In this document: in pieces, positions 17,236 through 25,611 of the stretch
Layout of the letters: every line of letters begins with the position of its first letter
How positions within the stretch are numbered: the stretch's first letter is position 1
Assembly: GCF_030167915.1 (NCBI RefSeq)
Contig: NZ_JARGNB010000008.1
Location: 1-64,000 of the forward strand
Origin: Aquabacterium humicola
GTDB lineage: Bacteria > Pseudomonadota > Gammaproteobacteria > Burkholderiales > Burkholderiaceae_C
Direction: 5' to 3'
DNA: 64,000 nt
Position numbers and translations under genes: made by a program
The notes under the pieces: generated by a model
Told to the model about the DNA's origin: nothing
Databases searched by the model: none
Seen by the model: the letters and a program-made list of their open reading frames with translations, nothing else

Positions 17236-17256
17236 CCTCGCCGCGGCGAGGGGTTC
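17236..17256 (+). terminator. Palindromic hairpin after the Nudix-MBL gene
   Basis: CCTCGCCGCGGCGAGG is a perfect 16-base palindrome preceded by AAAAGA and followed by GGTTCT. It lies 25 bases after the stop at 17210 and probably acts as a weak bidirectional terminator. Confidence 0.4.
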
Positions 17257-17330
17257 TGGCCGCTTGCATCCGGATCGCGGCGCGTGCGTACCTCACGGGT
17301 CTGCAATGACGCAGTCCCGAGGAGCCTCCC

Positions 17331-17906
17331 ATGCGATCCATCCCGTCCGCCGCCCTGCTGCTCGCCACCACCGCCGCCGCGCTCGCCGGCTGCGGCTCGA
17401 TGATGACCAGCGCCCCGATGGCCGCCTTCGACCAGGCTGCGCTGCCCGATCCGGTCAAGGTGCCGGCCGGGCACCGCGTGGCGATGGAGACGGTCGGGGT
17501 CGGCGAGATCACCTACGAGTGCCGCCAGAAGGCGAACCCGCCGGCCGGCCAGCCCGCGGCCTACGAATGGGTCTTCGTCGGCCCGCGCGCGGTGCTGAAC
17601 GACCGCGCGGGCAGGGCGGTGGGCAGCTACTACGGCCCGCCGGCGACCTGGGCGTCCGCCGACGGCTCGGCAATCACCGGCGCGCAGCTGGCGGTCGCGC
17701 CGGCGCTGCCGGGCAGCATCCCGCTGCAGCTGGTGAAGGCCAACCCGGCCACCGGCAGCGGCACGGCGATGAAGGACGTCGCCTACATCCAGCGCGTCGC
17801 GACGCAGGGGGGCGTCGCGCCGTCGCGCGCCTGCCTCGCTGACGCGCTCGGCCAGCGCGAGACCGTGCGCTACCAGGCCGACTACATCTTCTGGAAGGCG
17901 GCGTAG
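17331..17906 (+). CDS. DUF3455 family lipoprotein
   Basis: A 191-residue predicted lipoprotein. Its signal peptide ends in the lipobox LAGC, placing the lipidated Cys near residue 21. The rest matches the DUF3455 pattern: VPAGHRVAMETVGVGEITYECR, then YEWVFVGPRAVL, the YYGPPATWASADGS block, and a final Cys-containing strand with YQADYIFWKA. Function unknown; relatives often sit near ECF sigma-factor genes, not seen here. GAGGAG precedes the ATG. Confidence 0.8.
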   Translation: MRSIPSAALLLATTAAALAGCGSMMTSAPMAAFDQAALPDPVKVPAGHRVAMETVGVGEITYECRQKANPPAGQPAAYEWVFVGPRAVLNDRAGRAVGSYYGPPATWASADGSAITGAQLAVAPALPGSIPLQLVKANPATGSGTAMKDVAYIQRVATQGGVAPSRACLADALGQRETVRYQADYIFWKAA

Positions 17907-17952
17907 GAGTCTGGGCTGCAGTCGGGAGGCTCCAGTCAGTTCGACGCAGGGA

Positions 17953-17968
17953 TGTGATGCGCATCACC
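17953..17968. promoter_or_regulatory. CRP/FNR-type palindrome
   Basis: TGTGA-TGCGCA-TCACC contains a perfect 14-bp palindrome (GTGATGCGCATCAC) and closely fits the CRP consensus TGTGA-N6-TCACA. It lies 75 bases before the lipoprotein gene at 18043. Confidence 0.45.
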
Positions 17969-18042
17969 TCGCAATGCGGCCGGCCTGCGGCAGACTGCGC
18001 CCCGATCGCTGTCGGATCGGAAGCATTCGCTCAGGGGATAAC

Positions 18043-18471
18043 ATGAAAAGAACGTGGAATGGCGGCGGGCTGACACTCGCGACGATGCTGGTGTCGGTGC
18101 TGTCCGCCGGCTGCGGCGGTGGTGACGAAGAGAGCCGGGAGGACCTGGTCGCGCGGGCGAACGCGCTGCGGGCGCAGGCGGTGTCGCAGGTCGCGACCGG
18201 GCCCTGCGACAACGACAGCCAGTGCACCGGCCTGGTCTTCACGCCGCCGGTGCCCAGCTGCGTGCAGCACGACCAGCACACCTACTCGAAGCGCTCCGCC
18301 GGCGCCGCGGCCGGCGAGGCCACGGCGGCGGAACAGCGTGCGGTCGCGCGGCTGGCGCTGGCGAAGGCGACCGAGCCGGTGGTCTGCACGGCGCACGTGG
18401 AGGCGCCGCCCCGGCATGTCTGCGTGGCGCAGCGCTGCGAGCAGCGGCCGGGCAGCTTCACGCCCGACTGA
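18043..18471 (+). CDS. Small cysteine-containing lipoprotein, hypothetical
   Basis: A 142-residue predicted lipoprotein with lipobox LSAGC (lipidated Cys near residue 24) followed by a GGG linker. The mature region has eight or nine further residues typical of disulphide-rich exported proteins, including the pattern GPCDNDSQCTGLVF and C-terminal CVAQRCEQRPG. AGGGGAT precedes the ATG at 18043, which I prefer to an upstream in-frame start at 17974. No family recognised. A CRP-like palindrome lies upstream. Confidence 0.62.
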   Translation: MKRTWNGGGLTLATMLVSVLSAGCGGGDEESREDLVARANALRAQAVSQVATGPCDNDSQCTGLVFTPPVPSCVQHDQHTYSKRSAGAAAGEATAAEQRAVARLALAKATEPVVCTAHVEAPPRHVCVAQRCEQRPGSFTPD

Positions 18472-18516
18472 ACCGCCGGCCTGCCGGGCGCGCGCCTCGG
18501 TGCCCAGCCCGTATCT

Positions 18517-18580
18517 GCGCAGCCCGGACCCGTGCAGCCCGGCCGTCAGCGCAGCCCGGACCCGTGCAGCCCGGCCGTCA
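18517..18580. repeat. Perfect 32-bp tandem duplication overlapping the putA stop
   Basis: Two perfect 32-base units, each starting GCGCAGCCCGGACCCG, lie head to tail at 18517-18548 and 18549-18580. The second unit ends with the putA stop codon (TCA on this strand). A partial third copy (GTGCAGCCCGGCC) continues into the putA coding end, so the array probably grew from the gene's own 3' end. Confidence 0.85.
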
Positions 18581-21562
18581 GTGCAGCCCGGCCAGCAACG
18601 CCGCGTTGCCGCCGGCGGCCGCGGTGTTGATCGTCAGCGTCTGCTCGGCGCAGAAGCGGTACAGGTAGTGCGGGCCGCCAGCCTTCGGGCCGGTGCCCGA
18701 CAGGCCCTCGCCGCCGAAGGGCTGCACGCCGACGACCGCGCCGATCATGTTGCGGTTGACGTAGACGTTGCCGATCTTCGCCGCCGCGGCGATGCGCAGC
18801 GCGCGGCTGTCGATGCGCGTCTGGATGCCCAGCGTCAGGCCGAAGCGCAGCGCGTTGATGCGCTTGACCAGCGCGTCGACGTCGCCGCCCCAGCGCACGA
18901 CGTGCAGCACCGGGCCGAAGACTTCTTCCTTCAAGTCCTCGATGGCCTTCAGCTCGAAGGCCACCGGCGCGATGTGCGTCGCGGCGAAGCGCGGATCCAT
19001 CGGCGCGCGGCCGAGCAGCGTGGCCTCGCGCTCCAGCCGCTGCACATGCTTCGTCAGGTTGGCGTGCGCCTCGGCGTCGATCACCGGGCCGACGTCGGTG
19101 GCGATGTCGCTGGCGTCGCCGACGGTCAGGACCTGCAGCGCGCCGCGCAGCATCTGGATCACGCCGTCGGCGATGCTCTCGTGCACGCACAGCAGGCGCA
19201 GCGCCGAGCAGCGCTGGCCGGCCGAGCGGAAGGCGCTCTGCACCACCGCGTCGATCACCTGCTCGGGCAGCGCGCTCGAGTCGACGACCATCGCGTTCAG
19301 GCCGCCGGTCTCGGCGATCAGCGGCACGATCGCGCCGTCGCTGGCGGCCAGCGTGCGCTGGATGATCTTCGCCACCTGCGTCGAGCCGGTGAAGCAGACG
19401 CCGGCGTTCGACGCATGCGCGACCAGCGCCGCGCCGACGGTCTCGCCGCTGCCGTGCAGCAGCGCGACCGCGTCGCGCGGCAGGCCGGCCTCGTGCAGCA
19501 GCTCGACGAAGGCGGCGGCGACCGCCGGGGTCTGCTCGGCCGGCTTGGCCGCGACGGTGTTGCCGGCGACCAGCGCCGCGACCACCTGGCCGGCGAAGAT
19601 CGCCAGCGGGAAGTTCCACGGCGAGATGCAGACGAAGACCCCGCGGCCGTGCAGGCGCAGCTCGTTGCTTTCGCCGGTCGGGCCGGGCAGGCGGATCGCC
19701 TCCAGGCGTTCCTCGGCCTGCTGCGCGTAATAGCGGCAGAAGTCCACGGCCTCACGCACTTCGGCGATGCAGTCCCCGAGTGTCTTGCCCGCTTCCTTGA
19801 CCAGCAGGCCGCAGTAGTCGGCCAGGCGCGCGTCGAGCAGGTCGCCGGCGCGGCGGATGATTGCCGCGCGCTCGGCCACGGGCTTCGAGCTCCAGGCGTC
19901 GAATCCCGATGACAGCATCGTCATGGCCCGCTGCACGTCGTCACCCGTCGCCATCGGGATGCTCGGCACGCGGGCGGCATCGATCGCCCGCTGCAGCGGG
20001 ATGCGCTGCTCGGGCACCGTGAGGTCGGCGCCGGTGGAATTTGCGCGGCCGGCGCCGTACAGCACGGCCGGCAGCGGCTGGCCGGGGGCCTCGGCGGCGA
20101 CCAGCGGCGACGCCAGCAGCTCCTCGACCCGCACGCCGGCATCGGCCAACTGGTGCACGAAGGACGAGTTGGCGCCGTTCTCCAGCAGCCGCCGCACCAG
20201 GTAGGCCAGCAGGTCGCGGTGTTCGCCCACCGGCGCGTAGATGCGCAGCGCCAGGGTGCTTTCGCCGGCCAGCGCTTCGCGGTAGATGCCTTCGCCCATG
20301 CCGTGCAGGCGCTGCATCTCGAACTTCGCGCCGCGATCCCTGGCCATGCCGACGATCGCCGCGAGGGTGCCGGCGTTGTGCGTCGCGAACTGCGACAGGA
20401 TCAGCGGGTGATGATCGATCAGGCGCGCCGCGCAGGCGAGGTAGGCGATGTCGGTGTGGTGCTTGCGGGTGAAGACGGGATAACCGGCCAGGCCGAGCTC
20501 CTGCGCCCGCTTGATCTCGCCGTCCCAGTACGCGCCCTTGACGAGGCGCACCATGAACTTCAGGCCGCGCTCGCGCGCGATGCCGGCGATCGCGTCGATC
20601 GTCTCCAGCGCGCGGGTCTGGTAGGCCTGGATGGCCAGGCCGAAGCCGGTCCAGCCGGGCGCGGTGGCCTGCACGTGCGCGGCGAGGCGGTCGAAGACCT
20701 CCAGCGAGAGTTCCAGCCGGTCGCATTCCTCGGCATCGATCGTCAGGTTGATGTCGGCCTTCGCGGCCAGGTCGATCAGGCCCGTCACGCGCGGCACCAG
20801 CTCGCCGAGCACGCGGTCGAGCTGCGCATCCTCGTAGCGCGGATGAAGCGCGGACAGCTTGATCGAGATGCCATCGCGCTCGGGCGGGCCGTCGCCGCGG
20901 GTGGACTGCGCGATCACCTCGATCGCGTTGCGGTAGCTCGCGAGGTAGCGCTGCGCATCGTGGTCGGTGCGTGCGCCTTCGCCGAGCATGTCGAACGAGA
21001 AGCGCAGCCGCGGCTGCTCCTTGCGCTGCGAACGCGCCTCGCCGAGCGCCTCGCCGATGTTGCGGCCGAGCACGAACTGCCGGCCCAGCAGCTGGATCGC
21101 CCGCACGGTGGCGGCGACCACGGTCTGCGAGCCCAGGCGTTCGAGCAGGCCGGGCTTCGAGTCGCTGTCCGGCAGCATGCGCTTGGCCAGCGAGATCGCG
21201 CTGGCCGACAGCGAGGCCAGCATCTTGTGCTGCGAGCCGTCCGTGGCGCCGCCGGAGAAGTCGGCGCGGCCGAGCTGGTCGGCGGTCAGCGCGATCGCCG
21301 TCTCGGCATCCGGCACGCGCAGCAGCGCTTCGGCCAGCCGCATCAGCGCCAGGCCCTCGGCGCTGGAGATCGGGTACTCGCGCAGCAGCGATTCCATCGC
21401 CCAGAACGGCGCCGGCTTCGCGCGCACCGCCTCGACCCAGGGCCGCCCGGCCTCGATCACCGCGGGCCAGTGCAGCCGGCCCTCCAGGCTCTTCAGCAGG
21501 TGGTGCACCACCTCGAGTTCAGGGCGGTACGGGGCGGGCAGGCGGGAGGCGGCGAGCGGCAT
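18578..21562 (-). CDS. putA: Bifunctional proline dehydrogenase / glutamate semialdehyde dehydrogenase
   Basis: PutA oxidises proline to glutamate in two steps: a FAD-dependent proline dehydrogenase domain (about residues 150-450, including LVKGAYWDGEIK and the RLLENGANSSFVHQ block) and an NAD-dependent aldehyde dehydrogenase domain (about 520-985). In the latter, the general base is E751 (AETGG) and the nucleophile C785 (GQRCSALR), 34 residues apart as in the family. At 994 residues it lacks the N-terminal ribbon-helix-helix DNA-binding domain of the enteric protein, so it should be purely catalytic and membrane-associated through the quinone pool. No proline permease is adjacent. Confidence 0.95.
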   Translation of the reverse strand: MPLAASRLPAPYRPELEVVHHLLKSLEGRLHWPAVIEAGRPWVEAVRAKPAPFWAMESLLREYPISSAEGLALMRLAEALLRVPDAETAIALTADQLGRADFSGGATDGSQHKMLASLSASAISLAKRMLPDSDSKPGLLERLGSQTVVAATVRAIQLLGRQFVLGRNIGEALGEARSQRKEQPRLRFSFDMLGEGARTDHDAQRYLASYRNAIEVIAQSTRGDGPPERDGISIKLSALHPRYEDAQLDRVLGELVPRVTGLIDLAAKADINLTIDAEECDRLELSLEVFDRLAAHVQATAPGWTGFGLAIQAYQTRALETIDAIAGIARERGLKFMVRLVKGAYWDGEIKRAQELGLAGYPVFTRKHHTDIAYLACAARLIDHHPLILSQFATHNAGTLAAIVGMARDRGAKFEMQRLHGMGEGIYREALAGESTLALRIYAPVGEHRDLLAYLVRRLLENGANSSFVHQLADAGVRVEELLASPLVAAEAPGQPLPAVLYGAGRANSTGADLTVPEQRIPLQRAIDAARVPSIPMATGDDVQRAMTMLSSGFDAWSSKPVAERAAIIRRAGDLLDARLADYCGLLVKEAGKTLGDCIAEVREAVDFCRYYAQQAEERLEAIRLPGPTGESNELRLHGRGVFVCISPWNFPLAIFAGQVVAALVAGNTVAAKPAEQTPAVAAAFVELLHEAGLPRDAVALLHGSGETVGAALVAHASNAGVCFTGSTQVAKIIQRTLAASDGAIVPLIAETGGLNAMVVDSSALPEQVIDAVVQSAFRSAGQRCSALRLLCVHESIADGVIQMLRGALQVLTVGDASDIATDVGPVIDAEAHANLTKHVQRLEREATLLGRAPMDPRFAATHIAPVAFELKAIEDLKEEVFGPVLHVVRWGGDVDALVKRINALRFGLTLGIQTRIDSRALRIAAAAKIGNVYVNRNMIGAVVGVQPFGGEGLSGTGPKAGGPHYLYRFCAEQTLTINTAAAGGNAALLAGLH

Positions 21563-21688
21563 GATCTGGCTTTCGGGCGTTCCGACGTGGAATGCGCGAA
21601 GCGTATCGGCTCACCGCCGGGATGTTGTGCGGATTGTGCCGAGGGTGGCCGAATGATTCACCGCCGGCCGGGCGGGCGGGCGGGTCTC

Positions 21689-21768
21689 GGGCCCCCACGT
21701 CGCTTCGCTCCTGCCCCCGAGGGGGCGCGAGCCGCCTTGGGGCGGCCCTGCGGCGGCTCAGGCCCCCC
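21689..21768. repeat. Intergenic hairpin repeat, copy A
   Basis: Layout is GGGCCCCC, then CCCCCGAGGGGG, then arm GAGCCGCC (21729-21736), 15-nt loop TTGGGGCGGCCCTGC, arm GGCGGCTC (21752-21759), then GGCCCCC. The same layout occurs twice at 47.3-47.5 kb with different arms. The right arm contains the stop codon of the M20 peptidase gene. It may act as a transcription terminator or mRNA 3'-end structure. Confidence 0.75.
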
Positions 21769-23170
21769 GCCGCGGCAGCGTCGCGGCCTGTTCGCCGACC
21801 TCCCAGAAGATCGTCGCCATCATCTGCAGCCCCTCGCGCACCAGCGGCGCCAGCAGGTGCTCGTTCGGCGCGTGCTGCGAGCAGGCGGGGTAGGAATGCG
21901 GCACCCAGACCGTCGGCAGCCCGAGGATGTCGGCGAAGACGTCGTTCGGCAGCGAGCCGCCCAGGTTCGGCAGCAGCGCCGGCTTCGCGCCGGTGGCGTG
22001 TTCGATCGCGCCGAGCGCCAGCCGCACCCAGGCGTTGTCGGGGTCGAGCCGGGTCGCGGCCATCAGCACCGGCTCGCTGACGGCGATGTCGCCGAAGCCC
22101 TGCGCGTCGAGGTGCTTCAGCACGTGCTCGCGCAGCCGCGCGGCATCGGTGCCGACGACGAAGCGCAGCTGCAGCGTCGCGCGCGCGGCCGGCGGGATCG
22201 CGTTGACCGGCGCCGCCGGGTTGCCGCAGCCGATCGCCAGCACTTCCAGCGTGTTCCAGCCGAAAACGCGCTCGGCCGGCGTCAGCCCGGGCTCGCCCCA
22301 CAGCGGGTCGATGTCCGGGTCGCCGGGGCTGCCGCCGAGCGTGATGTCGGCCAGCGCGGCGCGCACCGCCGGCGGGATCGGCGGCGGCCGCAGCCCCGGC
22401 ACGCGGATGCGCCCCTGGCCATCGACCAGGCTGGCGATCGCCGCCGCGAGCACGGTGCCGGGGTTGCGCAGCAGGCCGCCCCAGTTGCCGGAATGGTGGC
22501 CGCCGGCGCGCAGCGTCAGCTCGAGGTCGAAGTTGGCGACGCCGCGCGTGCCGAGGAACACCGTCGGCCGCTGCCACTGCAGCCGCGGGCCGTCGCTGGC
22601 GATCAGCGCATCGGCGGCCAGGCGCGTGCGCTGCGCGCGGCAGAAGTCCTCCAGCCCCGGCGAGCCGGTCTCCTCGCCCATCTCGACCAGGACCTTGGCG
22701 TTGAAGCCCAGGCGGCCGCCGCGCGCATCGAGCACCGCCTGCAGCGCCGCCAGGTTGATGCTGTGCTGGCCCTTGTTGTCGGCGCCGCCGCGGCCGTACC
22801 AGCGCTCGGGCGTGGCCGAGGCATCGGGCGTCAGCGCCCACGGGTCGCGCCCCTCGGCCCACTGGCCTTCGTGGCCGCGCACGACGTCGCCGTGGCCGTA
22901 GACCAGCACCGTCGGCAGCGCCGGGTCCTCGAGCCGCTCGGCGGTGAGCAAGGGCGGTGCGCCGGCGACCGGGTTGTCGTGCAGCCGGGATTCGAAGCCC
23001 AGCCGCTGCAGGCTGGGCGCGATCTCGTCGGCGAGGTAGTCGCGCAGCTCGCCGGCGCGCTCGGGGTTCTGGCTCTCGGTGCGGAAGGCGACGCGGCGGG
23101 CGAGGTCGGCGGCGAAGCGGCCGCTGTCGAAGGTCTCGGCGGCACGCGCGGCGGCGGGGTTCGGGGGCAT
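21758..23170 (-). CDS. M20 family metallopeptidase
   Basis: A 470-residue dizinc aminopeptidase/deacylase of the M20/ArgE-CPG2 family. Visible ligand and catalytic motifs are YGHGDVV (zinc His and catalytic Asp), YGRGGADNKGQ (bridging Asp), EMGEETGSPG (catalytic and zinc Glu) and, at the C-terminus, VPHSYPACSQHAPNE (last His). A dimerisation lid domain separates the two halves. It probably hydrolyses dipeptides or N-acyl amino acids; the exact substrate is open. The start at 23170 is supported by AGGAG seven bases upstream. Its last codons and stop lie inside a repetitive hairpin element. Confidence 0.88.
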   Translation of the reverse strand: MPPNPAAARAAETFDSGRFAADLARRVAFRTESQNPERAGELRDYLADEIAPSLQRLGFESRLHDNPVAGAPPLLTAERLEDPALPTVLVYGHGDVVRGHEGQWAEGRDPWALTPDASATPERWYGRGGADNKGQHSINLAALQAVLDARGGRLGFNAKVLVEMGEETGSPGLEDFCRAQRTRLAADALIASDGPRLQWQRPTVFLGTRGVANFDLELTLRAGGHHSGNWGGLLRNPGTVLAAAIASLVDGQGRIRVPGLRPPPIPPAVRAALADITLGGSPGDPDIDPLWGEPGLTPAERVFGWNTLEVLAIGCGNPAAPVNAIPPAARATLQLRFVVGTDAARLREHVLKHLDAQGFGDIAVSEPVLMAATRLDPDNAWVRLALGAIEHATGAKPALLPNLGGSLPNDVFADILGLPTVWVPHSYPACSQHAPNEHLLAPLVREGLQMMATIFWEVGEQAATLPRRGA

Positions 23171-23231
23171 CGGCAAGCTCCTGGCAGGGCAGGAGGCCGA
23201 TGATGCCAGCGGGGGGTGTACGGACCGGTTG

Positions 23232-23915
23232 TCAGCGTGGCGCGGCGGTGTATTCGCGCATCGCCCGCTCGAACGCCCGCACCGTCGGCCCGATCAGCGG
23301 CCGGTACAACCGCCGCAGCAGCCAGCCCGGCAGCCCGGTGCCGCGTTCTTCCAGCGCGACGCGGGCGCGCTCGTGCGACATGAAGCGCCAGCCGAAGGGC
23401 CGGTAGCCGTCGCCGGGCCGCCGGAACTCGATGCGCTTGAGGTGCTTGACGTTCTTGTAGCCGTAGTGCGCCGGCGCCACCAGGCGCAGCGGCGCGCCGT
23501 GTTCGACCGGCAGCGGCGCGCCGTCGAGCCGGTCGGCCAGCAGCACGTCGTCGGCCAGCAGGTCCTGCAGCGGCAGCGCGGCGTGGTAGCCGTCCTGGCT
23601 GCGCAGCACCACCAGCGTGGCCTGCGCATCGAGCCCGTGCGACGCGGCGAGCATCGCGTGCACGTCCCGGAACCGCACGCCGGACCACTGCAGCCCCTGC
23701 CGGCTCCAGGTCGTCACGCAGTGGAAGTCGCTGGTCTGCTGGTGGCGCGGCAAGCGGGCCCACGCGGCCTCGTCGATCGCCAGCGGCGACTGCAAGGCGC
23801 CGTCGAGCGCCAGCTGCACGCGGTGCGGCTGCTTCGGGAAGCGCCGCGCGAGCGCGGTGATGCCGAAGCGCGGGAAGTGGTCCAGCGCCTGCTGGCCGGG
23901 CGGCAAGGGGCTCAT
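23232..23915 (-). CDS. Cytoplasmic molybdopterin-dependent oxidoreductase (sulfite-oxidase fold)
   Basis: A 227-residue protein with the molybdopterin-binding domain of the sulfite oxidase/YedY family. The Mo-ligating Cys is in SDFHCVTTWSRQG, followed by the WSGVRFRDV block and HGAPLRLVAPAHYGYKNVKHLKRIEF, the usual cofactor-binding end. It has no Tat or Sec signal and no C-terminal Mo-dimerisation domain, unlike YedY. Substrate unknown. It is the last gene of a three-gene leftward unit with two small membrane proteins, 4 bases after its neighbour, opposite a TetR regulator. Confidence 0.82.
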   Translation of the reverse strand: MSPLPPGQQALDHFPRFGITALARRFPKQPHRVQLALDGALQSPLAIDEAAWARLPRHQQTSDFHCVTTWSRQGLQWSGVRFRDVHAMLAASHGLDAQATLVVLRSQDGYHAALPLQDLLADDVLLADRLDGAPLPVEHGAPLRLVAPAHYGYKNVKHLKRIEFRRPGDGYRPFGWRFMSHERARVALEERGTGLPGWLLRRLYRPLIGPTVRAFERAMREYTAAPR

Positions 23916-23919
23916 GGTG

Positions 23920-24330
23920 CTAGTTCGCAAAGACCGTGGCCGGCGCCGGGCGCCGCAGTCCGGCCAGGCCGAGCAGGCCCACCGGCATCAGCGCCAGCCA
24001 CTGCGGCATCTTCCAGATCCAGCCCGCGCCCGGCTGCTGCAGGGCGACGGACAGGATCACCAGGCCGAAGGCGAGCCAGAGCACGGCGATGAAGCCGACC
24101 AGCGCGCGCGCCTGCAACTCGGCGGCCGGCCGCGCCGCGGCCAGCAGCGCGAGGCCGCTGCCCGCCAGCGCCGCCGAGACCAGGTGCCAGCAGGCGTACA
24201 TCGTCAGCCGCGGCACGTCGTCGATCGACGATCGCAGCAGCGGCTCGGCCACGCCCGGGCCGCCGGCGAAGACGTGCACCAGCGCCGTGAAGCAGGCCAG
24301 CAGGCCGGCCGAGAGGAACCACCGATTCAT
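23920..24330 (-). CDS. Four-span membrane protein, hypothetical
   Basis: A 136-residue protein with four predicted membrane helices (about 5-24, 46-65, 78-98 and 111-128) and two His residues in or near membrane segments (LVHVF and CWHLVS), which might bind haem or metal. GGGAG lies six bases before the ATG. It lies between the DUF3995 gene and the molybdopterin oxidoreductase gene and could anchor or supply electrons to that enzyme; this is inference from context. Confidence 0.65.
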   Translation of the reverse strand: MNRWFLSAGLLACFTALVHVFAGGPGVAEPLLRSSIDDVPRLTMYACWHLVSAALAGSGLALLAAARPAAELQARALVGFIAVLWLAFGLVILSVALQQPGAGWIWKMPQWLALMPVGLLGLAGLRRPAPATVFAN

Positions 24331-24352
24331 CGGATCTCCCGGAAGCAGGCGC

Positions 24353-24787
24353 TCAGGCGCCGAACGCCAGCCACGCCAGGCCGAGGCCAAGCACCAGGCA
24401 CAGCGGGCAGTAGAACCAGGTGTCGAAACGCGCGAAGCGGGTGTCGCGCACGCGCTTGAACCAGCCGGCGTACTCGAAGGCGCCGAGCGCCCGCACGAGG
24501 AACACCGCCGCCAGCAGCGCAACCGCGGCGCGGGTCCAGGCCGCCGGCAGCGGCCACGCGGGGAACCATCCGCCGAGCCAGCCGGCCTGCGCGGCGACCA
24601 GCATCACCATCACCAGCAGCAGCGCGCCGACGAGGTGCGCCCCCCGGGCGCTCGGGGTGAAGACGCGCTGCCCGCTGCCGGCGCGCTGCGGCAGCGCGGC
24701 GTCGAAGCCGACGCGGCCGCCGAAGCCCCAGTAGAAGTGGAAGCCTGCGGCGAAGACAAGCAGGGCGGCACACAGCGCGGCGATCAT
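24353..24787 (-). CDS. DUF3995 family membrane protein
   Basis: A 144-residue membrane protein with four predicted helices and the DUF3995 features: an N-terminal helix ending FHFYWGFGG, a polar loop with VFTPSARGAHLVG, and a C-terminal DTRFARFDTWFYCPLCLVLG containing a CPLC pair. Function of the family is unknown. It is the first gene of the leftward operon leading into the molybdopterin oxidoreductase. A 20-bp palindrome over its promoter region points to control by the divergent TetR-type regulator. Confidence 0.75.
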   Translation of the reverse strand: MIAALCAALLVFAAGFHFYWGFGGRVGFDAALPQRAGSGQRVFTPSARGAHLVGALLLVMVMLVAAQAGWLGGWFPAWPLPAAWTRAAVALLAAVFLVRALGAFEYAGWFKRVRDTRFARFDTWFYCPLCLVLGLGLAWLAFGA

Positions 24788-24800
24788 GCGGGGTCCTCAA

Positions 24801-24820
24801 AACATACGCATGCGAATGTT
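24801..24820. promoter_or_regulatory. TetR-type operator palindrome
   Basis: The 20 bases AACATACGCA-TGCGAATGTT read the same on both strands except for one mismatched pair. They lie 13 bases before the DUF3995 start and 63 bases before the TetR start, ideally placed to control both. Confidence 0.6.
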
Positions 24821-24867
24821 ATTGACGGACCGTGCCTTGCGTCAAGCCCCGGCCGCGGGGCGGTCCC

Positions 24868-24873
24868 TAGAAT
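24868..24873 (+). promoter_or_regulatory. -10 box directly before the TetR start
   Basis: TAGAAT, then 9 bases, then the ATG of the TetR gene. The implied transcript starts at or within a base or two of the start codon. Confidence 0.5.
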
Positions 24874-24882
24874 CGGGCACCC

Positions 24883-25470
24883 ATGGGACGCAAGCCGACG
24901 CTCAGCCGCGACGACTGGATCGCCGCGGCCGCCGACTGGATCGCCGAGCACGGCGTCGCGGCGCTGGCGATCGAGCCGCTGGCGCGGGCGCTCGGGCTGA
25001 GCAAGGGGGCGGTCTACTGGCACTTCGCCAGCCGCGACGCGCTGCTGCAGGCGGTGCTCGAGCGCTGGGAGGCGCAGGGCACGCAGGCGATCATCGAACT
25101 GGTCGATGCCATGCCCGACAGCGCCCAGCATGCCGAGCAGTTGATCCGCGTCGTCACCCGCACCGTGACCGACGAAGGCAGTCAGCCGGCGCGGGTGGTG
25201 CGGCTGCAGTACGCGTTGTGGTGCGCCGCGTCCGACCCGCTGGTCGGGCCATCGGTGGAGCGGGCGACCGCCGCGCGCATCGACTACCTGGCGCGCGTGC
25301 TGGAGCAGGCCGGCCTGGCGCCGGCGGTGGCCGCCGACCGCGCGCGCATCGGCTATGCGAGCTACGTCGGCATGGTGATGCTGCAGGCCACGCGCGGCCG
25401 CGGCCGCGGCGTCGGGCTGGACGCGCCGTCGCTGGTCGACAGCTACCTCGCGATGCTGCTGGCGCGCTGA
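24883..25470 (+). CDS. TetR-family transcriptional regulator
   Basis: A 195-residue repressor-type regulator. The N-terminal helix-turn-helix (residues 5-52; recognition helix region LGLSKGAVYWHFASRDALLQAVLERWE) is classical for TetR/AcrR, followed by an all-helical ligand domain. Divergent from the DUF3995 / four-span / molybdopterin-oxidoreductase operon with a palindrome between them, it most likely represses that operon in response to an unknown ligand. No ribosome-binding site is seen; the -10-like TAGAAT close upstream suggests a leaderless message. Confidence 0.88.
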   Translation: MGRKPTLSRDDWIAAAADWIAEHGVAALAIEPLARALGLSKGAVYWHFASRDALLQAVLERWEAQGTQAIIELVDAMPDSAQHAEQLIRVVTRTVTDEGSQPARVVRLQYALWCAASDPLVGPSVERATAARIDYLARVLEQAGLAPAVAADRARIGYASYVGMVMLQATRGRGRGVGLDAPSLVDSYLAMLLAR

Positions 25471-25611
25471 GCGTGCGCAAGGCGCCGGGCGCACGCCATG
25501 CGCCTTTGCAGCCAATACGACGCCACCGAAACGCATGAAACCGCGCGGCCGGGGGGCGCGCTGACAGAATGCCCGCGCATGGCGCCAACCTGGCGCAAAG
25601 AGGGTGGCGAG

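Noticed and set aside
18578-21562. PutA as an autoregulating repressor-enzyme
   Set aside because: The N-terminal ribbon-helix-helix domain is absent; the protein starts directly with the proline-dehydrogenase arm.
20153-23203. Thousand-codon frame antisense to putA and the M20 peptidase
   Set aside because: Arg/Gln/Ala-rich translation without domains; putA and the peptidase are complete on the opposite strand.
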